13,046 nt of DNA, taken from the NCBI GenBank assembly GCA_002413045.1, contig DHWF01000053.1, positions 12,259 through 25,304 on the forward strand. The letters run 5' to 3'. The stretch is from Chloroflexi bacterium UBA5189. Lineage in GTDB: Bacteria; Chloroflexota; Limnocylindria; Limnocylindrales; CSP1-4. The notes beneath the pieces are model-generated. The model was given only the letters and a program-made list of their open reading frames with translations. It ran no database searches and was not told the DNA's origin. Below are positions 5,406-11,825 of the stretch, in pieces (within the stretch, counting starts at the first letter, position 1; each line of letters begins with the position of its first letter). A program made the position numbers and the translations under genes.

Positions 5406-7006
5406 GACGCCGGCTCGCGGGCCGGCTGGTTGGGGTCCTCGCAGCGCTCGCGCTGGCGATCCTGGTCCCGGCCGTCGCGCTCGCCCACCCGCTCGGCAAC
5501 TTCACGATCAATCACTTCGCGGGGATTCGCATCGCCACGGATCGAATCTCGCTCGACGTCGTGATCGACCGCGCCGAGATCCCCGCCTTCCAGGAGCAGC
5601 AGCAGCTCGACACGGACGGCGACGGCACGCTGTCGACGGCCGAGATCGAGGCGGCGAGGGCGCCGGAGTGCCGGACCCTGGCGGCGGATCTCGTCCTGAC
5701 GGTCGACGGCCGCGTCGTCGCGACCACCCTCGTCGCCGCCGGCTTGTCCCTGCCGCCCGGCGCGGGCGGTCTGAACACGATGCGCCTCGTCTGCGAGTTC
5801 GAGGCTGCCCTCGCCGCGCCGATCGCGGCGGGCACGACGGTCACGTTCGAGGACCGCTCGTTCGCCGAGCGGATCGGCTGGCGTGAGATCGTCGTCCTTG
5901 GCGACGGCGTCCAGATCGGCGGGCCGGCGTTGGGGGCGCCGGCCAACGCCGACGGTGTCTCGGCCCGGCTGACCAGCTATCCGAAGGATCTCCTGACGAC
6001 GCCACTCGACATGCGCTCGGCCTCCGTCTCGGTCACGCCGGGCGGTGCAGGCTTCGCTCCATGGAGCGCGCCGGACGCCCAGCTCCTCGCCGGGGTGGCA
6101 CCGGTCAACCAGGCGATCGGTGCGAGCGCGGTCTCGTCCGTCCCCGGCGGGATCACCGACAACCTCGCGGCGCTGGTCGATGTCCAGGACCTGAACCCGC
6201 TCGCGATCCTCGTGTCGCTGGCGATCGCGTTCGGGCTCGGTGTCGTCCACGCCGTCTCGCCGGGGCACGGCAAGACGATCATGGCTGCGTATCTCGTGGG
6301 CGCGAAGGGCTCGAGCCGGCAGGCGGTCGGGCTCGGGTTGGCAGTCACGATCTCGCACACGCTCGGCGTGCTCGTCCTCGCGGGGATCACGCTGGCCGCG
6401 TCGAGCATCCTCCCGCCGGAGCGCCTGTACCCGATCCTGGGGGTCTCGTCCGGCGGGCTCGTGATCCTCATCGGGTCCTCGCTGCTGTGGAACCGGCTCC
6501 GCGCGATTCGGCGAACCCGTGCCGAACGAGCGACGTCGCACAACCACGGAGGAATGGACCATCGCGCTCCCGGACCGCGGCCGCACCTCCACGGGCCTGA
6601 CGTTGCGCACGGCCACGCGCACGCCGATGCGCACGGCCACGCGCACCCCCATCCGCATGCGCCACTGCCCACGGACACGACGATCTCGTGGCGCGGCCTG
6701 ATCGCCCTCGGGCTGTCGGGCGGGCTGGTGCCGTCCGCCTCGGCGCTGATCCTGCTGCTCGGCTCGATCGCCGCCGGTCGCGTCGGCTACGGCCTCGTGC
6801 TCGTGCTCGGCTTCGGGCTGGGCATGGCGGTCGTGCTGGCGGGGATCGGGCTGCTGCTCGTCCACGCTCGCCGGCTCGTGGAGCGGCGGCCGGCGATTGC
6901 GTCGTTCGGTCGGATCGTCGTCCCGGTCCAACTCGCGACGGCGTCGCTCGTGGTCGTGCTGGGCATCGTGCTTACGACCAACGCCATCACGCAGGTCGTG
7001 CTCTAG
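5402..7006 (+). CDS. NicO-family metal transporter with EF-hand extracytoplasmic domain
   Basis: This is a probable nickel/cobalt-type membrane transporter of 534 aa. Residues 1-28 are a signal peptide ending in ALA, so the mature protein should start at H29 (HPLGNF). Residues ~29-255 form an extracytoplasmic domain that includes a textbook EF-hand loop at 70-81 (D70, D72, D74, G75, E81). The membrane part starts at ~260. It holds the NicO signature H283-x3-PGHGKT (287-292), S318-H319-T320, and about six helices (~264-285, 300-325, 335-365, 428-450, 455-480, 500-530). Between helices 3 and 4 is a His-rich loop (380-419, 13 His in 40 residues) as in RcnA and other NicO proteins. The motif set supports transport of a divalent metal; direction and metal cannot be told. 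The ATGA overlap couples it to the TPR gene. It converges with tmk across 13 bp. A HupE/UreJ-type annotation is the main alternative name. Confidence 0.85.
   Translation: MRRRLAGRLVGVLAALALAILVPAVALAHPLGNFTINHFAGIRIATDRISLDVVIDRAEIPAFQEQQQLDTDGDGTLSTAEIEAARAPECRTLAADLVLTVDGRVVATTLVAAGLSLPPGAGGLNTMRLVCEFEAALAAPIAAGTTVTFEDRSFAERIGWREIVVLGDGVQIGGPALGAPANADGVSARLTSYPKDLLTTPLDMRSASVSVTPGGAGFAPWSAPDAQLLAGVAPVNQAIGASAVSSVPGGITDNLAALVDVQDLNPLAILVSLAIAFGLGVVHAVSPGHGKTIMAAYLVGAKGSSRQAVGLGLAVTISHTLGVLVLAGITLAASSILPPERLYPILGVSSGGLVILIGSSLLWNRLRAIRRTRAERATSHNHGGMDHRAPGPRPHLHGPDVAHGHAHADAHGHAHPHPHAPLPTDTTISWRGLIALGLSGGLVPSASALILLLGSIAAGRVGYGLVLVLGFGLGMAVVLAGIGLLLVHARRLVERRPAIASFGRIVVPVQLATASLVVVLGIVLTTNAITQVVL
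6604..6646 (+). repeat. Tandem 24-nt repeat coding the His-rich loop
   Basis: The 19-mer TGCGCACGGCCACGCGCAC occurs at 6604-6622 and again at 6628-6646, in a 24-nt (8-codon) period. It encodes AHGHAHAD followed by AHGHAHPH in the metal-binding loop of the NicO transporter. Identical third positions suggest recent duplication by slippage rather than protein-level selection alone. Confidence 0.75.
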
Positions 7007-7019
7007 CGGCGCCCAGGAC

Positions 7020-7649
7020 TCAGAGGGCGGCGAGCACCGCGGCGATCACGTCACCGGCGACAGCCTCGATGGGTCGCGACGAGTCGATGACCCGGAAACG
7101 GACCGGCTCGGCCGCGGCGAGGGCGAGGAAGCCCGCCCGAACGCGCTCATGGAACGCTAGGTCGAACGAGGCCTCGAACCGATTGCGGGAGGCGCCCCGT
7201 TTGCGTCCGAGCCCAACCGTCGGTGGCACGTCGAGGAGGACGGTCAGGTCGGGAACGAGCCCGCCGGTCGCGACTGCCGCGACTGCCCGGAGCTGCTCCA
7301 CCGGGAGCCCGGCGCCATAGCCCTGGTAGGCCAGGGTCGAGTCGGTGAAGCGAGCGCAGACGACGATCGCCCCGCGTTCGAGCGCCGGGCGGATGACCTC
7401 GGCCACCAGCTGCGCCCGCGCCGCATTGAAGAGCAGCGCATCGGCGCGCGGATCGATCGGCGCCGCGCCCTCGTCCGCCCGCTGTGACAGCAGGATCGAT
7501 CGGAGCCGCTCGCCAAGCCGCGTCCCACCCGGTTCCCGTGTCGACACGACCTCCCGCCCGCGCCGCTCCAGCTCGGCAACCAGCTGCTTCGCGAGCACGG
7601 TCTTCCCGGCCCCCTCCGGGCCCTCGAGCGTGATGAACCGTCCGCGCAT
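7020..7649 (-). CDS. tmk: Thymidylate kinase (dTMP kinase)
   Basis: This cytoplasmic enzyme phosphorylates dTMP to dTDP with ATP, an essential step of dTTP synthesis. The 209-aa length is normal. The P-loop GPEGAGKT is at 10-17, TREPGGT at 37-43, the nucleoside-binding stretch LLFNAARAQLV at 72-82, and STLAYQGYG at 104-112. The LID region SRNRFE lies at ~154-159, followed by LAFHERVRAGFLALA. Two oddities appear. The Asp of the conserved DR(F/Y) motif is Ala99 (CARF at 98-101, codon GCT where GAT would give Asp). The LID has NRFE where DRFE is more usual. Otherwise nothing suggests decay. The reading frame is open far upstream (to 9191), but that part is antisense to tldD. The ATG at 7649, giving MRGRFITLEG, is the family's start. 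A TACACT hexamer (7661-7656) exactly 6 nt before this ATG fits leaderless transcription. Confidence 0.93.
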   Translation of the reverse strand: MRGRFITLEGPEGAGKTVLAKQLVAELERRGREVVSTREPGGTRLGERLRSILLSQRADEGAAPIDPRADALLFNAARAQLVAEVIRPALERGAIVVCARFTDSTLAYQGYGAGLPVEQLRAVAAVATGGLVPDLTVLLDVPPTVGLGRKRGASRNRFEASFDLAFHERVRAGFLALAAAEPVRFRVIDSSRPIEAVAGDVIAAVLAAL

Positions 7650-7650
7650 C

Positions 7651-7678
7651 GCCGGAGTGTATTGCGGTACGCTCCGGC
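7651..7678. promoter_or_regulatory. 28-bp palindrome in the tmk/tldD divergent intergenic region
   Basis: Arms GCCGGAGTGTA (7651-7661) and TACGCTCCGGC (7668-7678) match at 10 of 11 positions around a 6-nt centre, and fill most of the 36 bp between the two start codons. Each arm also contains a -10-like hexamer in outward orientation: TACACT toward tmk, TACGCT toward tldD. It may be a dyad operator, a pair of back-to-back leaderless promoters, or both. Confidence 0.45.
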
Positions 7679-7685
7679 CCCCGAC

Positions 7686-9134
7686 ATGAAGGACCTTGCG
7701 GACCGCGCCCTCGATACGGCTGCCCAGCTGGGCGCGACGTATGCGGACGTGCGCGTCATCCGGCGTCGCGACGAGTCGATCTCGGTGAAGAGCGGCCGCG
7801 TCGAGGGCGTCGCGATGGGCGAGAGCGACGGGTTCGGGGTTCGCGTCCTGGTCGACGGAGCGTGGGGCTTCGCCGCGTCGGACACGCTGGAGCTGGACGA
7901 GGCCGATCGGATCGGCGCGCTGGCCGTCCGGATCGCCAAGGCGTCCGCCACGGCACTCCGCAACCGGGTCACGCTCGATGCGCGTCCGGTCGCGACCGGG
8001 ACGTTCGAAACCCCGGTCGTCGAGGATCCGTTCAAGATCCCGCTCGAGGCCAAGATCTCGGACCTCGTGGCGGCCGATCGCGCCGCGGGTCGCGTCAAGG
8101 GCGTGTCCTTCACCGAATCGATGTATGCCGCCCACCGCGAGTGGAAGACCTTCGCCGCCACGGACGGCAGCTTCACCGAGCAGATGATCACCCAGGTCGG
8201 GGCTGCCGTCGAAGCCAACGCGATCGAGCGCGACGAGCACCAGCGCCGGAGCTACCCGGATTCGGGCGGCGGCTACCAGGCCGGCGGCTACGAGTACGTT
8301 CGGAGCCTGGACCTGCTGGGGCACGCCGAGGAGGTCGGCGAGGAGGCGGTCGCGCTGCTGACCGCGCCGCAGTGCCCGCCCGGCAACCGGACCCTGGTCC
8401 TCGACCCGTCGATGCTGTACCTCCAGCTCCACGAAAGCTGCGGCCACCCGACCGAGCTCGATCGCGTATTCGGCACCGAGGCGTCGTACGCCGGGACGAG
8501 CTTCCTGACGCCCGACAAGCTGGCCGAGGGCTTCATGTACGGCTCGGAGCTCGTGACGATCGTCGCCGACGCCACGGCGGCAGGCGGGCTCGGGACGTTC
8601 GGCTGGGACGACGAGGGCGTCGCGGCGCAGGCGGTGCCCCTCATCCAGAACGGGAAGTTCGTCGGGTACCAGTCCAGCCGCGAAACGGCGCCGCGCGTCG
8701 GCAGGCAGTCGAGCGGCGGCATGCGCGCCGACGGCTGGAACCGGATCCCGCTCATCCGGATGACCAACGTGAACATGCTGCCAGTCCCCGGGATGAGCCT
8801 CGACGAGATCGTCGCCGACACGGACGACGGCCTGTACCTGGCGAACAATCGGAGCTGGTCGATCGACGACCGACGCTTGAACTTCCAGTTCGCGACCGAG
8901 GTCGCCTACGAGATCAAGGGCGGCGTGAAGGGCCGGCTGTTCAAGAACTGCACGTACACGGGCATCACCTACGAGTTCTGGCGATCGTGCGACGCGGTCG
9001 GCGACGCGCGCAGCTTCGTGATGCTGGGAACGCCGAACTGCGGCAAGGGCGAGCCCTCGCAGTCGGCGCGGGTCGGGCATGCGGTGCCGGGCGCGCGCTT
9101 CCGCAACGTGCAGGTGGGGGTGGGCAAGTGGTGA
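7686..9134 (+). CDS. tldD: TldD-type metalloprotease subunit
   Basis: This is the catalytic subunit of the TldD/TldE peptidase. In E. coli that complex trims unfolded peptides such as the microcin B17 leader and the antitoxin CcdA. It is cytoplasmic, with no signal peptide, and its 482 aa match the family length. The zinc site is intact: HEXXXH as H249-E250-S-C-G-H254, and the C-terminal Cys ligand is C452 in GTPNCGKG. The N-terminal part has family traits including ADVRVIRRRDESISVKSGRVEG (residues 20-41). The ATG at 7686 is preferred over an in-frame TTG at 7662, because that TTG would lie within the palindrome and add an unconserved extension. No Shine-Dalgarno sequence is present, so a leaderless or near-leaderless mRNA is likely. 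Its stop overlaps the tldE GTG start (GTGA), so the two subunits are coupled. Confidence 0.94.
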   Translation: MKDLADRALDTAAQLGATYADVRVIRRRDESISVKSGRVEGVAMGESDGFGVRVLVDGAWGFAASDTLELDEADRIGALAVRIAKASATALRNRVTLDARPVATGTFETPVVEDPFKIPLEAKISDLVAADRAAGRVKGVSFTESMYAAHREWKTFAATDGSFTEQMITQVGAAVEANAIERDEHQRRSYPDSGGGYQAGGYEYVRSLDLLGHAEEVGEEAVALLTAPQCPPGNRTLVLDPSMLYLQLHESCGHPTELDRVFGTEASYAGTSFLTPDKLAEGFMYGSELVTIVADATAAGGLGTFGWDDEGVAAQAVPLIQNGKFVGYQSSRETAPRVGRQSSGGMRADGWNRIPLIRMTNVNMLPVPGMSLDEIVADTDDGLYLANNRSWSIDDRRLNFQFATEVAYEIKGGVKGRLFKNCTYTGITYEFWRSCDAVGDARSFVMLGTPNCGKGEPSQSARVGHAVPGARFRNVQVGVGKW

Positions 9135-10495
9135 CCGCGCGCGAGCCCGAGTCGGCTCTCGCGCTCGCGGAGGACGTGCTGGCGCGCGCACTGCGCATTG
9201 GCGCGACCGAGGCGGAGGTGCTCGTCGTCGCCGGCGATTCCTCGCTCACGCGGTTCGCCAACAGCGAGATCCACCAGAACGTCGCCGAACGGAGCGTCAC
9301 CGTCAACCTGCGCTACATCGTCGGGCGCCGGATCGCCGTCGTCTCGACCGGCAAGGTCGATCCGGAGGGGCTGCGCTCGCTCGTCCATCGCGCCGCCGCG
9401 ATCGCCCGCAGCTGCGAGGAGCTCGAGGACTGGGCGGGCCTGCCCGCCCCCGCCGAAGGCATGGGCACGATCACCGGCGGCGTTCCCGCGTGGGCCGCCG
9501 GCACCGCCGACGCGACCCCCGAGTTCCGCGCCGAGGGCGTGCGCGCGGTCATCGCCGCCGCCGATGCGGCCGGCGTCATCGCCTACGGCTCGTTCTCGAA
9601 CGATGCCGAGGCGGTCGCGGTGGCCAACTCGGCGGGCATCCGCGCAGCGGAGGGACGCACGTCCGCGCAGCTGCTCACCGTCCACATGTCCCCCGACGGC
9701 GGCACCGGCTACGCGGAGATGGTGAGCATGGACGCCACCTCGATCGACGCGGCCGCGCTTGGGCGCGAGGCGGCCACGAAGGCCCGCGCCAGCGATCACC
9801 CGGTCAGCGCGCTCGCGGGCGACTACCCGGTCGTGCTCGAGGAGTACGTGGTCGTGGACATCACCGACCAGCTCGGCTACGTGGGCTTCAACGCGCTGTC
9901 GGTCCAGGAGGACCGCTCCTTCGCCGAGCCGGGCCGGCGGATCGGGTCGGACCTGGTCACGATCGTCGATGACGGGTCGGACCCGCACGGCCTGCCGATG
10001 TCGTTCGACTACGAGGGCGTCCCGAAGCAGCGGGTGGCCCTCGTGGACGCCGGCATCTGCCGCGATGTCGTGTATGACTCGCAGACCGCGGCGCGCGCCG
10101 GGCGCATGTCGACCGGCCACGGCCTGCCGGCTCCGAACCCATGGGGCCCGTTCCCGCTGAACGCGGTGATGTCCGCCGGCACGACCTCGCGCGAGGAGCT
10201 CATCGGCGGGCTCGAGCGCGGCCTGCTCGTGACCCGGTTCCACTACACGAACGTGGTCCACCCGAAGCTCGCGATCATCACCGGCATGACCCGCGACGGC
10301 ACGTTCCTGGTCGAGGGCGGCAAGATCGTCGGGCCGGTCCGCAACCTCCGGTACACGCAGTCCTACCTCGATGCGCTGGCGGGCGTCAATGCCGTCAGCT
10401 CGGAGCGCAAGACCGTCCGCGGCTTCCTCGGCGCGGCGGTCGTGCCGGCCCTGCGCATCGACGGCTGGACCTTCACCGGCGTCACCGAGTTCTGA
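9131..10495 (+). CDS. tldE: TldE/PmbA subunit of the TldD/TldE protease
   Basis: This 454-aa non-catalytic partner of TldD is close to the ~450 aa of E. coli PmbA/TldE. Family features include SLTRFANSEIHQNV near the N-terminus, FDYEGVPKQRVALVDAG in the second half, and the C-terminal run of MTRDGTFLVEGGKIVGPVRN. At the position where TldD has HEXXXH this protein has no such motif, consistent with the inactive, pocket-forming subunit. The GTG at 9131 overlaps the tldD stop by 4 nt; another in-frame GTG directly before it (9128) is possible. Having separate tldD and tldE genes argues for the heteromeric bacterial enzyme. Adjacent gaps contain no small precursor-peptide gene, so a RiPP maturation role is not supported here. 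Confidence 0.93.
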   Translation: MTAREPESALALAEDVLARALRIGATEAEVLVVAGDSSLTRFANSEIHQNVAERSVTVNLRYIVGRRIAVVSTGKVDPEGLRSLVHRAAAIARSCEELEDWAGLPAPAEGMGTITGGVPAWAAGTADATPEFRAEGVRAVIAAADAAGVIAYGSFSNDAEAVAVANSAGIRAAEGRTSAQLLTVHMSPDGGTGYAEMVSMDATSIDAAALGREAATKARASDHPVSALAGDYPVVLEEYVVVDITDQLGYVGFNALSVQEDRSFAEPGRRIGSDLVTIVDDGSDPHGLPMSFDYEGVPKQRVALVDAGICRDVVYDSQTAARAGRMSTGHGLPAPNPWGPFPLNAVMSAGTTSREELIGGLERGLLVTRFHYTNVVHPKLAIITGMTRDGTFLVEGGKIVGPVRNLRYTQSYLDALAGVNAVSSERKTVRGFLGAAVVPALRIDGWTFTGVTEF

Positions 10496-10509
10496 GCGGG
10501 CGCGGGCCG

Positions 10510-11361
10510 ATGCTCGACGTCTGGGTCTGCGGGACCTGCCACTCGATCAATCGCGAGCGCGCAGACAAGTGCTACAAGTGCGGCGCGCCGCGCAGCGCGG
10601 CGACCGGCCAGGGGGCCGGCTTTCGCCAGGATCGGGCAATCCAGGCCCGCCTCGTCGCGCCGGTTCGGAACACGTTTCCGCTCGCGGCGGTCGCGATCGT
10701 GTTCATCCTCGGGCTCGCCGGCTTCGAGATCGCCACGTCTGTCGTCGAGATCCAGCTCGCGCCGCAGGCCATCGCGGCCCTCGACTCGGCGCTCGGGGGC
10801 GGCCAGCTGGACACCGCGTCGCTTGATGCCTTCGCGGCCGGGCTCGACACCTACGTGGTGGCGACGCTCCTGTGCTTCTTCGCCGGCTGGCTGGCGCTCG
10901 CCGCGTGGCTCAGCCTGTCCGTGGCGAACATCCCCGGGCTCGGCGGCGGGGATCCTCCGGTTGACCCGATCCGAGCCTTCTTCTACACGCTGATTCCCGG
11001 GTACACGTTCCGGCACGTGCCGCGGATGATCCAGGCGCTCCTGTACCGACTCGATTCTCGGGCCGGCGGCGTCCTCGTCGCCATGCTGGCGTGGATCGGG
11101 CTATTCGGGGCATTCGTCTTCTCGTACGTCGCCGGCGTGTACATCGACATCCGACTCCAGAGCGATGCCTTCAACGCAGATTCCGTGGACGAGTTCATCC
11201 GGTCGGCGAAAGGCCTGCTCGATGGGGCGGTCATCGTCGACGTCGTGACGTCCGGGATGATCGCGATCGGTGCGCTCGCGCTGGCGGCAACGATGCTCAG
11301 GATCGAAAGCCGCCGCGCCGCTCGCGAGCGCGAGATCGAGGAGGCGGTGGGCACGGCGTGA
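10510..11361 (+). CDS. RanBP2-type zinc-finger, four-helix membrane protein
   Basis: This is a 283-aa membrane protein of unknown function. The N-terminus is a compact zinc finger: W5-x-C7-x2-C10-x3-N14-x6-C21-x2-C24, an exact fit to the RanBP2 (ZnF-RBZ) pattern. A linker follows, then four hydrophobic segments at ~56-80, 115-140, 188-212 and 237-262, and a charged C-terminal tail (ESRRAAREREIEEAV). The segment PIRAFFYTLIPGYTFRHVPRMIQALLY (~153-179) resembles the central part of DUF4328-type membrane proteins, but I am not certain of that family. The zinc finger and the basic residues around it predict a cytoplasmic N-terminus. The gene starts 14 nt after tldE and overlaps the next gene by GTGA, so it is part of the tldDE operon. 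Possible roles such as a protein- or RNA-binding anchor are inference. Confidence 0.75.
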   Translation: MLDVWVCGTCHSINRERADKCYKCGAPRSAATGQGAGFRQDRAIQARLVAPVRNTFPLAAVAIVFILGLAGFEIATSVVEIQLAPQAIAALDSALGGGQLDTASLDAFAAGLDTYVVATLLCFFAGWLALAAWLSLSVANIPGLGGGDPPVDPIRAFFYTLIPGYTFRHVPRMIQALLYRLDSRAGGVLVAMLAWIGLFGAFVFSYVAGVYIDIRLQSDAFNADSVDEFIRSAKGLLDGAVIVDVVTSGMIAIGALALAATMLRIESRRAAREREIEEAVGTA

Positions 11362-11819
11362 GCGACGAGCGCGGAGACGTCCGAGCGCGGCTCGGCTGGC
11401 CTGCCGACTCGGCCACGCACCGAACGATCCGGCGGCTCTGGCAGCGCCACTCCATCGCCGAGGACCGGCGCGACATCGATGGGCTGATCGCGACCCTCGC
11501 CCCCGAGTGCGTCTACGCAATCGTCGGGACGGAGCTCCGATGGGAGGGCCACGACGGTGCCAGAGCGTTCTACGCGGAGCTGTTCGCCGCGTTCCCGGAT
11601 AACCGGTTCGCGCTCACGGACATCGTGATCGGGCCGCAGGGCGTGTTCGAGGCTGTCGTGCTCGAGGCGACGCACCTGGGGCCGTTCGCGGGACTGGAGC
11701 CCACGGGTCGCCGAGTCCGGTTGGAGCTGGCGATCCTGTTTCCGTGGGACCCGGCATCCCGGCGCTTCATGGGCGAGCAGATCTTCATCGACCGGCAGGC
11801 GCTCGCCGGCGCCGACTGA
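11358..11819 (+). CDS. SnoaL/NTF2-like small protein
   Basis: This 153-aa single-domain protein has the NTF2-like (SnoaL, ester-cyclase-like) alpha+beta pattern: an N-terminal helix (RTIRRLWQRHSIAEDRRDIDGLIATLAPECVY, ~22-53 in outline), the turn WEGHDGARAFYAELFAAFPD (62-81), and strands ending in EATHLGPFAGLEPTGRRV (103-120) and EQIFIDRQAL (140-149). The H-x-GPF-x-G-x-xPTGR stretch is typical of SnoaL-like polyketide-cyclase relatives. Such proteins either bind or isomerise small hydrophobic ligands, but the substrate cannot be predicted. The GTG at 11358 overlaps the previous stop by 4 nt. It is the last gene of the tldDE operon and converges with the R3H gene, leaving 6 bp between stops. 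Confidence 0.82.
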   Translation: MSDERGDVRARLGWPADSATHRTIRRLWQRHSIAEDRRDIDGLIATLAPECVYAIVGTELRWEGHDGARAFYAELFAAFPDNRFALTDIVIGPQGVFEAVVLEATHLGPFAGLEPTGRRVRLELAILFPWDPASRRFMGEQIFIDRQALAGAD

Positions 11820-11825
11820 GGCGAG

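Noticed and set aside
6590..6665. CRISPR-like or regulatory repeat array in the 6.6 kb region.
   Set aside because: There are only two units, in frame, encoding a His-rich loop inside a clear transporter gene.
5150..6931. A 593-aa minus-strand open frame opposite the TPR and NicO genes.
   Set aside because: It is rich in Arg, Asp and Gln with no recognisable motif. The plus strand carries clear families with signal peptide and transporter motifs.
7007..7019. Terminator between the convergent NicO and tmk genes.
   Set aside because: Only 13 bp separate the stops and no hairpin is visible there.
7662..7685. Earlier TTG start for tldD.
   Set aside because: It would sit inside the palindrome, overlap the likely promoter and add an unconserved MRYAPAPD extension. 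The ATG at 7686 fits the family.
7650..9191. Long minus-strand open frame running into tmk, which would give a 723-aa fusion.
   Set aside because: The extra part is antisense to tldD, has Arg/Ala/Val/Asp-biased composition typical of GC-rich shadow frames and no domain. Tmk itself begins normally at 7649.
7686..10495. TldD/E as a RiPP-maturation locus.
   Set aside because: No short precursor-peptide gene, cyclodehydratase, YcaO or exporter lies beside it. TldD/E also has general proteolytic roles.
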